Positions 25,294 through 34,196 of a stretch of 64,000 bases of DNA are shown one piece after another. Position numbers and translations under genes: made by a program. Origin of the DNA: Novosphingobium sp. UBA6272 (lineage in GTDB: Bacteria > Pseudomonadota > Alphaproteobacteria > Sphingomonadales > Sphingomonadaceae); contig NZ_DJUW01000002.1 of NCBI RefSeq assembly GCF_002440635.1, forward strand, positions 124,001-188,000, written 5' to 3'. The notes beneath the pieces were generated by a model, which saw nothing but the letters and a program-made list of their open reading frames with translations, was not told where the DNA came from and did no database searches. The first letter of the stretch is position 1; each line of letters starts with the position of its first letter.

Positions 25294-26073
25294 CTAGCTC
25301 TCGGGCTTAAATTCGACCCAGACTGGGGCGTGATCGCTGGCCTTCTCGCGCCCGCGGTGTTCCTTGTCGACGCCGCAAGCGACCAGCCGGTCGGCCAGTT
25401 CGGGCGAAAGCAGCGCGTGATCGATCCGGAACCCGTGATCGCGCTGCCAGGCACCGGCCTGGTAATCCCAATAGGTCCAGATCCCGCCCTGCGGATTATG
25501 CGTGGCAAGGGCATCGGTCCAGCCGTCACCCAGCAACCGGAAGTACGCATCGCGCGATTCGGGCTGCATCAGCGCATCATCGGCCATTGCCTTGGGTGAC
25601 CAGACGTCGTTGTCGTGCGGGATCACGTTGAAATCGCCCAGCACGATTGCGGGAACCTCTTCGGCCCGGATCGCGGCCATCCGCGCCCGCAGCCGCTCCA
25701 TCCAGCGCAGCTTGTAGTCGAATTTCGGACCCGGCTGGGGGTTGCCGTTGGGCAAGTAGATGCAGGCCACCCGGGTGCCGAATACCTCGGCTTCAAGGTA
25801 GCGCGAATGATCGTCTTCGGGTTCCCCCGGCAAGCCGCGCTGGACTTCGATCGGGGTCATCCCGTCGGCCAGGATCGCGACTCCGTTGAAGCTCTTCTGG
25901 CCATGCCACAGCGCGTGATAGCCCAGCTTGTGGAACTCGTCGGCGGGGAAACCTTCGTCCTGGGTCTTGATCTCCTGCAGGCAGGCCACCGCCGGGCGGG
26001 TCTCTGCCAGCCATTCCAGCAAGCGCGGCAAGCGCGCCTTGATCCCGTTGATGTTGAAAGTGGCGATCCGCAT
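25294..26073 (-). CDS. xth: Exodeoxyribonuclease III (AP endonuclease)
   Basis: A 259-residue enzyme of the exonuclease-endonuclease-phosphatase fold. Active-site motifs are IATFNINGIKARL at the start, CLQEIKTQDEGFP, LGDFNVIPHDNDVW and SDHAPVWVEF near the end. It cleaves abasic DNA and degrades duplex DNA from 3' ends during base excision repair. The start at 26073 overlaps the erpA stop by one base (TGATG); a longer frame reaching 26103 would cover erpA codons. Confidence 0.95.
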   Translation of the reverse strand: MRIATFNINGIKARLPRLLEWLAETRPAVACLQEIKTQDEGFPADEFHKLGYHALWHGQKSFNGVAILADGMTPIEVQRGLPGEPEDDHSRYLEAEVFGTRVACIYLPNGNPQPGPKFDYKLRWMERLRARMAAIRAEEVPAIVLGDFNVIPHDNDVWSPKAMADDALMQPESRDAYFRLLGDGWTDALATHNPQGGIWTYWDYQAGAWQRDHGFRIDHALLSPELADRLVACGVDKEHRGREKASDHAPVWVEFKPES

Positions 26074-26405
26074 CAGATGGCGAAGGACGAACCGCAGCCG
26101 CATCCGGCGCTGGCATTGGGATTGGTCACCCGAAAGGCAGCGCCGCCCAGCGATTCGACGTAATCCACCTCGCTGCCGGCAACCAGATCGAGGCTGACCG
26201 GATCGACCACCAGGCTGACCCCGTCGCGTTCGATCACCAGGTCATCGCCATAGGGCGCATCTTCCAGTCCGAACTTGTACTGGAACCCGGAACAGCCGCC
26301 GCCTTCAACCGAAAGGCGCAGGATCGCAGGCTTGCCCTGCTTGGCCGCAATCGCTGCGACGCGGGCGGCGGCAGAGGGGCTGAGAGTCATCGTGGGCGCA
26401 TCCAT
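26073..26405 (-). CDS. erpA: A-type iron-sulfur cluster insertion protein ErpA
   Basis: A 110-residue HesB/IscA-like carrier. The three cluster-binding cysteines are in GGGCSGFQYKFGLED and in NASAGCGCGSSFAI at the C-terminus, both intact. It passes 2Fe-2S or 4Fe-4S clusters to target apoproteins. It is a second A-type carrier, distinct from the sufA gene at 58193. Start at 26405 or at the internal Met six residues later; neither has a strong ribosome-binding site. Confidence 0.93.
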   Translation of the reverse strand: MDAPTMTLSPSAAARVAAIAAKQGKPAILRLSVEGGGCSGFQYKFGLEDAPYGDDLVIERDGVSLVVDPVSLDLVAGSEVDYVESLGGAAFRVTNPNASAGCGCGSSFAI

Positions 26406-26444
26406 GGACCCGATGTAGGGACTGCCGTCCGCATCGGCAAGAAA

Positions 26445-26873
26445 TCACGCGCTCTGGATATAGCTCCGCATCGCCTCGGCATCTGCAACCACCCGGTCGA
26501 TCCGGTATTTGACCAGATCGCCGATCGAGACGAAGCCCAGCATTTTCTCGTCTTCGACTACCGGCAGGTGGCGAATCCGGCGGCGGGTCATCTGGCCCAG
26601 CGCGTCGAGCACGTCGGTGCGCGGATCGACCGTGATCGGCGGTGAGGTCATCACATCGCCGACCGACTTCTCCAGCATCGCCGGGCCGTGCGCCGCGAGC
26701 TGATAGACCACATCGCGTTCGGAGAAGATTCCGGCGATCTTGCCGCCGGCGAAAACCGGCAGCGCGCCGATTCGCTTTTCGGCCAGAATCTGAACCGCTT
26801 CAGCCACGCTGGTATGGGTGTCGCAGCTGACGATATCGCTGCTTCGCCCTTCAATCAGTCGCGCAATCGTCAT
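26445..26873 (-). CDS. CBS domain pair protein
   Basis: A 142-residue protein made of two tandem CBS domains (about 1-68 and 75-135), each with the G-x-P/I-V-V pattern (GALPVFAGGKIAGIFSERDVV, RHLPVVEDEKMLGFVSIGDLV). Such stand-alone pairs bind adenine nucleotides and sense energy charge or act as regulators. Its partner is not evident from context. Confidence 0.93.
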   Translation of the reverse strand: MTIARLIEGRSSDIVSCDTHTSVAEAVQILAEKRIGALPVFAGGKIAGIFSERDVVYQLAAHGPAMLEKSVGDVMTSPPITVDPRTDVLDALGQMTRRRIRHLPVVEDEKMLGFVSIGDLVKYRIDRVVADAEAMRSYIQSA

Positions 26874-26934
26874 GGCAACTCTCCGGGTCTGTTATGGTCC
26901 CGCGAGGATGACACGAAGCGCAAGCTTTGGCGAG

Positions 26935-27324
26935 TCAGGGTTCTTCCGGTTCGCTTTCTTCGGGATAGAGCCGGAAGTCCTCGACCGGGGTGCCCCCGAT
27001 CAGATGCTCCTGAATGATCCGTTCCAGCACCGGCTCGCTCGCCGAATGGTACCAGACCCCCTCGGGATAGACCACGGCGATTGGCCCGGCGGCACAGATC
27101 TTGAGGCAATCCGCTTTCGTCCGGGCGATCCCGCCATCGCGGTCAAGCTTCAGTTCCTTGAGCCGCTTCTTGAGGAATTTCCAGGCCGGCGCACCGACTG
27201 CGGGCGAACAGCATTCGCCCTTCTGGGCTTCGGCGCACAGGAAGATGTGGCGGCGAGTGGAATCGCCGCCATTGATGGCAAGCGCGGCGCGGGCGCGGGC
27301 CAGCTCTGCCGGGTCGACGCTCAT
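26935..27324 (-). CDS. Thioredoxin-like 2Fe-2S ferredoxin-domain protein
   Basis: A 129-residue protein whose start overlaps the thioesterase stop (ATGA). The thioredoxin-fold 2Fe-2S pattern is clear: HIFLCAEAQKGECC (about 27-40) and ADCLKICAAGPIAVVYPEGVWY (about 75-96), with the cluster cysteines. Similar proteins are described as ferredoxins of unknown partner. An acidic tail (EESEPEEP) follows. Confidence 0.88.
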   Translation of the reverse strand: MSVDPAELARARAALAINGGDSTRRHIFLCAEAQKGECCSPAVGAPAWKFLKKRLKELKLDRDGGIARTKADCLKICAAGPIAVVYPEGVWYHSASEPVLERIIQEHLIGGTPVEDFRLYPEESEPEEP

Positions 27325-27752
27325 GCCCGCAGGCTCCATTCGGCCAGAATCGCGCGGTAATCCTCGGCAATCGGAGTCGGGCGGTCGTCGGCGATCGCCA
27401 CCAGCGCAGAGCGGGCAAAAGCCACCGGGCGGCCGTTCTGGACCAGCAGCTGGACCACGCTCCAGCTGGAATTGCCGACCCGTTCGACCGCGCAGTGAAC
27501 GGTGACCGGGTCGGGAAAATGGCCCTGGCTGAGGTATTCCATCGCCACGCTGGCAACCATGGCCCGGCGCTCTCCGATCCGGATCGCGCTGCCCATGCTC
27601 ATGTTGAAGCGCACTCGGGCGTCTTCCATCATCGCTGCCAGCGCCACGTTGTTGAGATGCTGGTTGGGATCGATATCGGCGAACCGCGTGGTGATCGCAT
27701 GAGCAAAGGGATAGCGCGCCGGATCGAGCAGCGCCGCGTCGGGACGGGCCAT
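27321..27752 (-). CDS. Acyl-CoA thioesterase, hotdog fold (4HBT family)
   Basis: A 143-residue hotdog-fold enzyme. The motif TTRFADIDPNQHLNNVALAAMMEDARV contains the conserved D-x-D-P-x-x-H-x-N-N pattern, and the Asp is the general base of 4-hydroxybenzoyl-CoA and YbgC-type thioesterases. The following strands (MEYLSQGHFPDPVTVHCAVERVGNSSWSV) fit. Substrate is unknown. It is translationally coupled to the ferredoxin-domain gene. Confidence 0.9.
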   Translation of the reverse strand: MARPDAALLDPARYPFAHAITTRFADIDPNQHLNNVALAAMMEDARVRFNMSMGSAIRIGERRAMVASVAMEYLSQGHFPDPVTVHCAVERVGNSSWSVVQLLVQNGRPVAFARSALVAIADDRPTPIAEDYRAILAEWSLRA

Positions 27753-27756
27753 TGGC

Positions 27757-29862
27757 CTACTTCGGCGCCTTGAGCCAGCGATCGAGCCAACCGAGCACGG
27801 TCTGATGCCATTGCAACGAATTCTTGGGCTTTAGCACCCAGTGATTCTCGTCCGGGAAAACCAGCAACTCGGCCTCAACCCCCTTACGCTGCAACGCGGT
27901 GAAAGCGCCCAGCCCCTGGCTGTAGGGAATCCGGAAGTCCTTCTCTCCCAGCACGACCAGCATCGGGGTCTGCCACTTGGCGACGTGGTTGGCGGGGTTC
28001 CACTTTTCGTAAGCGGCCGGATCCTCGTGATAGGGTTTGCCGCCGTGTTCCCATTCGTTGAACCACAGTTCCTCGGTCGAATAGGCCATTGCGCGCGAAT
28101 CGAACACGCCGTTGTGATTGACCAGGCACCGGAACCGATCTGGCCATTGCCCTTCGATCCAGTTCATCATGTAGCCGCCATAACTTGCCCCCAGCGCGCA
28201 GGCGCGGCTGCCGTCAAGCTGCGGCCGTCCGGCCAGCGCGGCATCGAGCCCAAGCTTGAGATCCTCAAGCGGCTTGCCGCCCCAGTCCCGGTTGATCGAA
28301 TCGGTGAAGGCCTGACCGTAACCGGTGCTTCCGTGGAAATCGATCGAGACCACGGCATAGCCCTGGCTGGCAAAAATGCGGGGGTTCCAGCGGAACGACC
28401 AGCCATCGCCGAACGAACCTTGCGGGCCGCCATGAACGAACAGCAGGACCGGCAACTTGCCAGTGGCATTGGCCGGCATGTGCACTTGCCCCCAAACCGT
28501 GGCGCCGCCCGCGCCCTTGAAGCTGAACCGCTCGCTTTTCAGCGCGACCAGCGCGCCAAGCTGGGCATCGTTGGCGCGGCTCAGCTGACGCGGTGCCTTG
28601 CCCTTTTCGGCAATCCATACTTCGGCCGGGTAGGAGATGCTGTCACGCGTGTAGAGGATCGCGCCGTTCGCCAGCGGGGTAAGATTGGCGATGTGGCCTT
28701 CGCGCATTCCTTTGGGTGCGAGCGCGAGGCGGGTTACCTTGCCACCGGCCAGTTCGACCCGGAAGGCCGGGGTATCGAGCACATCTTCGGCGGTGACGAT
28801 TAACGCCTTCGAATCCGGTGTCCATGTCAGCGACCCAGCCGAACGATCCCACCCGGCGGTGAGGGCCCGCTTCTCGTGTGTTGCCAGGTTCATGACATGC
28901 ACGACTTGGCGGTCGCTTTCATAGCCGGGACGGGCCATCGCCACCCAGGCCAGCCACTTGCCGTCGGGCGAGGGAGTAGGCAGCGTGTCGGTGGCGAGAT
29001 TGCTCTTGGTCGGGCTGTGCGGAGCCTTACCGTCCAGCATGGCGTGCCAGACATCGAGGTTGGTTGAGAGCGGCTCTTTGGCATCGGCCTGGCGCGCAGC
29101 GAAGAACACGCTTTTCGAATCTGCTGCCCAGGCCAGTTCCTCGCCCCCGCCCATCGGCTTGGACGGGATGTCGCCGGTCAACGTGCCGACCGGTCCGTCG
29201 AGCGAGACGGCCGCGCCCGCCACCTTGCCGTCGGCGGCCAGGTCCAGCGCAAAGCCGCGGCTATAGTTGCCAGGGGTTTCCCAGCTGTCCCAATGGCGGA
29301 CGAAGCCGGTGCCGTGCTTATAATGCCGGGCACTGCCAGGGCCCGGCTGGCTGGTATTGCCATCGTTATCGCAGCCCAACGTCGGGCAATCGCGTGCAAC
29401 ATCGCCCCAGACCAGGATCCGCTTGCCATCCGGCGAAAGCTTGAATCCCGCCACATCGGCCTTGAAATCACTGGCCTGAACCGGCGCGGCGCCCGATGCA
29501 GAAAGGTCAAGGAACCAGACCTGATCCTTGCCGCTCTTGTCCGAGATGAAATAGAGCCGCTTGCCGTCGGGGCTGAAGGCCGGGCTGTTTTCACCCGCAT
29601 CGGCCAGATCGCCGATCCGCTCGGCCGCGCCGCCTTTTGCGGGAACGCGCCACAAACCGGTCGCGCGCTTGTAACTGGCCGGATCGGTATCGGTCTGCTG
29701 GAATACCACCCAGGCCCCGTCGGGTGACGCGGTCGGCGCACCGACCCGCTTGAGAGTGATCAGATCTTCAGGGGTCATCGCCCGCGGCGCGGTCTGCGCG
29801 GCGGCGGGCATGGCGATCAGGGACAGGGCGAGCGCGCCAAGCGCAATGGCAGGATGCTTCAT
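27757..29862 (-). CDS. S9 family (prolyl oligopeptidase-type) peptidase
   Basis: A 701-residue exported protease with a signal peptide (1-22, ending MPAAAQ). The N-terminal beta-propeller carries repeats of the type FSPDGKRLYFISDKSGKDQVWFL and LSPDGKRILVWGD. The C-terminal alpha/beta hydrolase carries the Ser in ACALGASYGGYMMNW, the Asp in LGEKDFRIPYSQG and the His in PDENHWVLKPKNS. It is a dipeptidyl-aminopeptidase or acylaminoacyl-peptidase type enzyme acting in the periplasm. The thioesterase gene starts four bases after its stop. Confidence 0.95.
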   Translation of the reverse strand: MKHPAIALGALALSLIAMPAAAQTAPRAMTPEDLITLKRVGAPTASPDGAWVVFQQTDTDPASYKRATGLWRVPAKGGAAERIGDLADAGENSPAFSPDGKRLYFISDKSGKDQVWFLDLSASGAAPVQASDFKADVAGFKLSPDGKRILVWGDVARDCPTLGCDNDGNTSQPGPGSARHYKHGTGFVRHWDSWETPGNYSRGFALDLAADGKVAGAAVSLDGPVGTLTGDIPSKPMGGGEELAWAADSKSVFFAARQADAKEPLSTNLDVWHAMLDGKAPHSPTKSNLATDTLPTPSPDGKWLAWVAMARPGYESDRQVVHVMNLATHEKRALTAGWDRSAGSLTWTPDSKALIVTAEDVLDTPAFRVELAGGKVTRLALAPKGMREGHIANLTPLANGAILYTRDSISYPAEVWIAEKGKAPRQLSRANDAQLGALVALKSERFSFKGAGGATVWGQVHMPANATGKLPVLLFVHGGPQGSFGDGWSFRWNPRIFASQGYAVVSIDFHGSTGYGQAFTDSINRDWGGKPLEDLKLGLDAALAGRPQLDGSRACALGASYGGYMMNWIEGQWPDRFRCLVNHNGVFDSRAMAYSTEELWFNEWEHGGKPYHEDPAAYEKWNPANHVAKWQTPMLVVLGEKDFRIPYSQGLGAFTALQRKGVEAELLVFPDENHWVLKPKNSLQWHQTVLGWLDRWLKAPK

Positions 29863-29895
29863 GGAGGCCCGATTAGCGCGGACCGCGCGGCAGGC

Positions 29896-30345
29896 CTAGC
29901 CCTTCTTGCCGACGATCCTGGCAATCTCGGCCGCGACCATCCGCTCCACCAGTGGCGGCAGGTTCTTGTCGAGCCATTCGGCCAGGGCCGGACGCAGCAA
30001 TTCGCGGGTCAGGGCTTCCAGCGAGGTTTCGCCCGAGCGGACGATCTGCGGCGCGGCGCGCGGTTCGGCCATTACCGCCAGCGCCGCCAGCGATTCGCTG
30101 ATCGAGCTGACCGTATCGTTGGGTAGCAGCGGGGCATCTTCTGCCGCGCTCTCTTCCTCGACCAGTTCGCCGATCGAATCGAGATCGAGGATGTCGTCAT
30201 CCTCGGCCGATTCGGGTTCGACAGGTTGAGCGACAGGCTCGGCCCGCGTCGACGGCTCGGCCACAACGCCGCGATTGTCCCGCGCGATCACTTTCTTGAT
30301 CGAATCGAGGATTTCCTCGACCGAAGGTTCACCAGCCTGGCGCAT
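29896..30345 (-). CDS. popZ: PopZ homologue, polar organising protein (DUF2497)
   Basis: A 149-residue protein with an N-terminal helix MRQAGEPSVEEILDSIKKVIARDNR (1-25), which binds partners. An acidic, Pro-rich disordered middle (EPESAEDDDILDLDS) follows, then a C-terminal helical oligomerisation region (LEALTRELLRPALAEWLDKNLPPLVERMVAAEIARIVGKKG). This is the PopZ architecture of Caulobacter, which gathers ParB-parS and other proteins at the cell pole. The start was moved in from a longer frame, because the family begins at MRQAG. It is 40 bases downstream of tolC. Confidence 0.9.
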   Translation of the reverse strand: MRQAGEPSVEEILDSIKKVIARDNRGVVAEPSTRAEPVAQPVEPESAEDDDILDLDSIGELVEEESAAEDAPLLPNDTVSSISESLAALAVMAEPRAAPQIVRSGETSLEALTRELLRPALAEWLDKNLPPLVERMVAAEIARIVGKKG

Positions 30346-30386
30346 TGCCCAAAATCCCCAAGCCGTCCCGCAGCGGGACAGAATCA

Positions 30387-31832
30387 CTAAGGGGTTACTG
30401 AACCGTCCTGCGCCTTGGTGTCAACGGTTCGTGTTGCCGCCGGCTTGGGGTCGGGGTTGTCGTTCCAGTCAAAGAACGAACCCTTTGCATTCCGGTAGTT
30501 GGTCTCGGGATCATAGAGCGTGCCGCCATCGAGCCCGAGATCGCGGGCTTCGGCCTTGCCCATCGCGGCCAGCAGGTTGAACCCGGCGACATAGGCATTT
30601 CGCTTGGCCGTGACCAGCTGGACCTGGGCGTTGAGCAGTTCGTTCTCGGCATTGAGGATGTCGAGAATCGTCCGGTTGCCGACCGAGTTTTCGGCGCGGA
30701 CACCTTCCAGCCCCAACTCGGCCGCATCGACCGCGGTCTGCGAGCTGGCAATCAGCGATTGGGCCGCCTGCCACTGGGCATAGGCGGCGCGAACCGAAGC
30801 GATCACTTCGCGCTCGATTCCGATTTCCTGTTCCAGCGTTGCGCTTTCGCGGGCCTGGGCCAGACGCTTTTGCGCAGAGGGCAGCCCGCCCTGATACAGC
30901 GGCACTGTCGCCCTGACACCGACCGTGGTGTCGGTCGTGCTTTGCGCCGATCCCGGAATCTTGTTCGAGCCGAGGAAATCGTTGTAGCCGCTGCTGGCAA
31001 AGACCGAGACTTGCGGCAGACGCCGCGCGTTGGTTGCGGCGGTATCGTATCCGGCGGCGCGCGAGCGCTGCCGCGCGGCGATCAGATCGGGATTCGCATC
31101 AAGCGCGATCGCCACGGCTTCGTCGGCATTGCCCGGCAGGCCAACCAGCGGCGGCGGCGAGGCCAGGTTCTGCGGGGCCTTGCCTACCACCTGGATATAG
31201 CGTTCGCGTGCGGCGATCAGATTGGCTTCGGCGTTACGGGTCAGGCCTTGGGCCAGCGCCAGCCGGCTTTGCGACTGGGCCACATCGGTGCGGGTCAGAT
31301 CGCCGATCTCGAACCGGTCCCGGGTGGCCTGCAGATTGACTTCCAGCCGCTGGACGTTGGCACGGTTCAGCTTGACCACGGCCTCGGCCAGAATCACGTC
31401 CATATAGACCGCAACGACCTGGCTGAACAAACCGCTTTCCACGCCGCGCAGGTCGGCCCGGCCGGCATCGACGCGGGTTTCGGCTGCGCGGACCGAGTTG
31501 CGAATTCCGCCGCCGGCATAAAGCGGCATGCCGAGGTTGAGCGAGGCATCAAGGTTGCGATCGGGCGCGAGCGGATTGCTGCTGCTGCCTTCGACAAATT
31601 CGCTGTAGGTCGCGGTACCGGATACCGACGGAAGCCCGGCAGAACGGGCAATCGGCACGCCCTCATCCACTGCGCGCTGCTGCGCCCGGGCGGCCTGCAA
31701 CGTCGGGTTGGTGTTGTAAGCCATGACCAGCGCTTCGCGCAGATCGTCCGCCAGCACCGGGGCGGTGATCATCGCCAGCATCCCCGCAATCAGCGCTTGG
31801 CGCGCAATCCTTGAACCACTGGGACTAGCCAT
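30387..31832 (-). CDS. tolC: TolC family outer-membrane efflux channel
   Basis: A 481-residue protein with a signal peptide (about 1-27, ending PVLAD). Two TolC repeats follow (start ALVMAYNTNPTLQAARAQQRAVDEG and VAIALDANPDLIAARQRSRAAGYD), each with the outer-membrane strand motif (GMPLYAGGGIRNSV, VPLYQGGLPSAQKRLA). It forms the outer-membrane exit duct for type I secretion and RND pumps. Start 31832 was chosen because a longer frame would overlap pcm. The order pcm-tolC-popZ suggests one transcript. Confidence 0.94.
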   Translation of the reverse strand: MASPSGSRIARQALIAGMLAMITAPVLADDLREALVMAYNTNPTLQAARAQQRAVDEGVPIARSAGLPSVSGTATYSEFVEGSSSNPLAPDRNLDASLNLGMPLYAGGGIRNSVRAAETRVDAGRADLRGVESGLFSQVVAVYMDVILAEAVVKLNRANVQRLEVNLQATRDRFEIGDLTRTDVAQSQSRLALAQGLTRNAEANLIAARERYIQVVGKAPQNLASPPPLVGLPGNADEAVAIALDANPDLIAARQRSRAAGYDTAATNARRLPQVSVFASSGYNDFLGSNKIPGSAQSTTDTTVGVRATVPLYQGGLPSAQKRLAQARESATLEQEIGIEREVIASVRAAYAQWQAAQSLIASSQTAVDAAELGLEGVRAENSVGNRTILDILNAENELLNAQVQLVTAKRNAYVAGFNLLAAMGKAEARDLGLDGGTLYDPETNYRNAKGSFFDWNDNPDPKPAATRTVDTKAQDGSVTP

Positions 31833-31836
31833 CCGG

Positions 31837-32445
31837 TCAGAAACTCCAAGCCTTGGGTGCGGCGAATTCGCGCAGCACCGGGAAACCCACGTCGGCGCTG
31901 GGGGCAAGAACCACCGCATCGCCTTGCTTCGTGCCAGCCGCGAGGCGGGTTACCCCGCGTTCGGCCAGACCCGCCACCACGCGCCCGCCATCGGCCAAGG
32001 CTTTCGCGAGATTTGCCGGAACCTGCGCAATCCCACCGTCGATCAGAATCAGCGTGAAGCTGCCGGCCGATTGCAGGGCCAGCGCCGCATTTGCATCCAC
32101 GGTTTCGACCGACTGCACCAGAGGTTCGACCAATGCCGCCAGATAGCCGCTGTCGCTAACTACCAGCACCTTGTCGCCGGCTTGCGGGGCGGCATCGGCC
32201 AGCAGCATCGCCTGAGCCAGCGGAGCCGGTATTGCGCGGCCATTCGCGGCCGGTATTGCGCGGTCGATATAGGCATGGCCACGCGCTTCGACCGGAACGA
32301 AATCCTCTCGCGCAACGCGGGCAAAGCGGGCGAGCAACCAGTCCTGGTTGATTCCGGACACGCGCAGCTGGCTGTCGATCATCGCCCGGCGGGCAGTGGA
32401 AAGCGCATCGGACTGGGCGGAAATGGTTTCGGCGGCAAGGGTCAT
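31837..32445 (-). CDS. Divergent protein-L-isoaspartate O-methyltransferase family protein
   Basis: A 202-residue PCMT-family protein with the family N-terminus (ARRAMIDSQLRVSGINQDWLLARFARVAREDFVP) and an AYIDRAIP motif. The SAM-binding glycine-rich loop that normally reads LEIGTGSGY is KVLVVSDSGYLAALVE here, so the loop glycines are lost. It contains an internal duplication: RAIPA occurs twice (RAIPAANGRAIPA) from a 24-base tandem repeat at about 32225-32263. Activity is therefore doubtful. It heads the pcm-tolC-popZ block and lies next to a 22-bp palindrome in its promoter region. Confidence 0.78.
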   Translation of the reverse strand: MTLAAETISAQSDALSTARRAMIDSQLRVSGINQDWLLARFARVAREDFVPVEARGHAYIDRAIPAANGRAIPAPLAQAMLLADAAPQAGDKVLVVSDSGYLAALVEPLVQSVETVDANAALALQSAGSFTLILIDGGIAQVPANLAKALADGGRVVAGLAERGVTRLAAGTKQGDAVVLAPSADVGFPVLREFAAPKAWSF

Positions 32446-32461
32446 AGGGGCCTCTGGCAGG

Positions 32462-32483
32462 CTGTATTGCACAGACAATACAG
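32462..32483. promoter_or_regulatory. Perfect inverted repeat, candidate operator
   Basis: CTGTATTG, six bases, CAATACAG. It lies 16 bases upstream of the pcm start and 117 bases upstream of the divergent fumarase gene. A closely related palindrome lies at 36655. The binding protein is unknown. Confidence 0.6.
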
Positions 32484-32600
32484 TAACGCAATTCCTTCGC
32501 TCCTTAGGGGAACAGCCGCCAAGCGCCAAGTGCTTTGACGGCAGGGCATTAGCGGGCCTATGGGGCGGCAGAGACCCACTCCGAACCGACGAGGCACAGC

Positions 32601-34118
32601 ATGGACATGGTGACGATCCGCGAGGAAGACCTGATCGAAAGCGTTGCCGACGCCCTGCAGTTCATCAGCTACTTCCACCCGATGGACTACATCCGCGCGC
32701 TTGGCGATGCCTATGAGGCCGAACAGGGCCCGGCCGCCAAGGATGCGATCGCCCAGATCCTCACCAACAGCCGCATGTGCGCCGAAGGCCATCGCCCGAT
32801 TTGCCAGGACACCGGAATCGTCAACGTCTTCGTCGAATGGGGCCAGCAGTGCCGGCTCGATTCAAAGCTGTCGCTGCAGGACGTGGTCGATGAAGGGGTC
32901 CGCCGCGCCTACCTCCATCCGGAAAACAAGCTGCGCGCCTCGGTTCTGGCCGATCCCGCCTTCACCCGCCGCAACACCCGCGATAACACCCCTTGCGTGC
33001 TCCATGTCACCATGGTGCCGGGCAGCACGATTTCGATCGATGTCGCGGCCAAGGGCGGCGGGAGCGAGAACAAGTCCAAGTTCAAGATGATGAACCCCAG
33101 CGATAATATCGTCGACTGGGTGATCGAGATGCTGCCGCAGATGGGCGCCGGCTGGTGCCCGCCGGGCATGCTCGGGATCGGCATCGGCGGCACTGCCGAA
33201 CATTGCATGCTGCTGGCCAAGCAGGCGCTGATGGAGCCGATCGACATGGCCCAGCTCAAGCAGCGCGGAGCGCAGACCGATATCGAGGCGATGCGGATCG
33301 AGATCTTCGACAAGGTCAACGCGCTGGGCATCGGGGCGCAGGGGCTGGGCGGGCTATCGACCATCCTCGACGTAAAGATCCTGGACGCGCCGTGTCATGC
33401 AGCGGGCAAGCCGGTTGCGATGATCCCCAATTGTGCAGCAACCCGTCACGCTCACTTCACGCTCGACGGATCGGGCCCGAGCTATCTGGAAAAGCCGAAC
33501 CTGAACGATTGGCCCGATGTCCACTGGACCCCTGATAAGGCGGCCAAGCGCGTCGATCTCGACACGCTGACCGCTGAAGAGGTGCGCGGCTGGAAGCAGG
33601 GTGACCGGCTGCTGCTCAATGGCAAGATGCTGACCGGACGCGATGCCGCGCATAAGCGAATCCAGGACATGCGGGCCAATGGTGAGGCGCTGCCGGTCGA
33701 TTTCAAGGGCCGTGCGATCTACTATGTCGGCCCGGTTGATCCGGTTCTGGGCGAGGTCGTCGGTCCGGCCGGCCCGACAACCGCCACCCGGATGGACAAG
33801 TTCACCGAGATGATGTGCGAGCTGGGCCTGCTGGTGATGATCGGCAAGGCCGAACGCGGGCAGGGCGCGACCGAGGTGATCGCCCGAAGCAAGACTGCCT
33901 ACTTGATGGCGGTCGGCGGCGCGGCCTATCTGGTGTCGCGCGCGATCCGCGAGGCCAAGGTGGTCGCCTTCGAAGATCTCGGCATGGAAGCAATCTATGA
34001 ATTCACGGTCGAAGACATGCCGGTGACCGTTGCGGTCGACAGCGAGGGCAACAATGTGCACCAGCTGGCCCCGCTGGTCTGGCGTGACAAGATCGCCAAG
34101 GAAGATCTGCTCGGTTGA
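32601..34118 (+). CDS. fumA: Fumarate hydratase, class I (4Fe-4S)
   Basis: A 505-residue iron-sulfur hydratase converting fumarate to malate in the citric acid cycle. N-terminal motifs are GHRPICQDTGIVNVFVEWG, with a candidate cluster cysteine, and AAKGGGSENKSKFKMMNPSDNI, the substrate-binding region. The C-terminal domain opens around FKGRAIYYVGPVDPVLGEVVGPAGPTTATRMDKFTEMM. Length and domain order match the single-chain class I enzyme. It is divergent from pcm across a 155-base gap that holds the palindrome at 32462. Confidence 0.95.
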   Translation: MDMVTIREEDLIESVADALQFISYFHPMDYIRALGDAYEAEQGPAAKDAIAQILTNSRMCAEGHRPICQDTGIVNVFVEWGQQCRLDSKLSLQDVVDEGVRRAYLHPENKLRASVLADPAFTRRNTRDNTPCVLHVTMVPGSTISIDVAAKGGGSENKSKFKMMNPSDNIVDWVIEMLPQMGAGWCPPGMLGIGIGGTAEHCMLLAKQALMEPIDMAQLKQRGAQTDIEAMRIEIFDKVNALGIGAQGLGGLSTILDVKILDAPCHAAGKPVAMIPNCAATRHAHFTLDGSGPSYLEKPNLNDWPDVHWTPDKAAKRVDLDTLTAEEVRGWKQGDRLLLNGKMLTGRDAAHKRIQDMRANGEALPVDFKGRAIYYVGPVDPVLGEVVGPAGPTTATRMDKFTEMMCELGLLVMIGKAERGQGATEVIARSKTAYLMAVGGAAYLVSRAIREAKVVAFEDLGMEAIYEFTVEDMPVTVAVDSEGNNVHQLAPLVWRDKIAKEDLLG

Positions 34119-34196
34119 TCTATCGACCAAGGACCTTTGCGGTTCGACCAAACCGCTGGCCTTTGGCCCTTGAAGGTCGCTATCGCTGCCAGCCTG

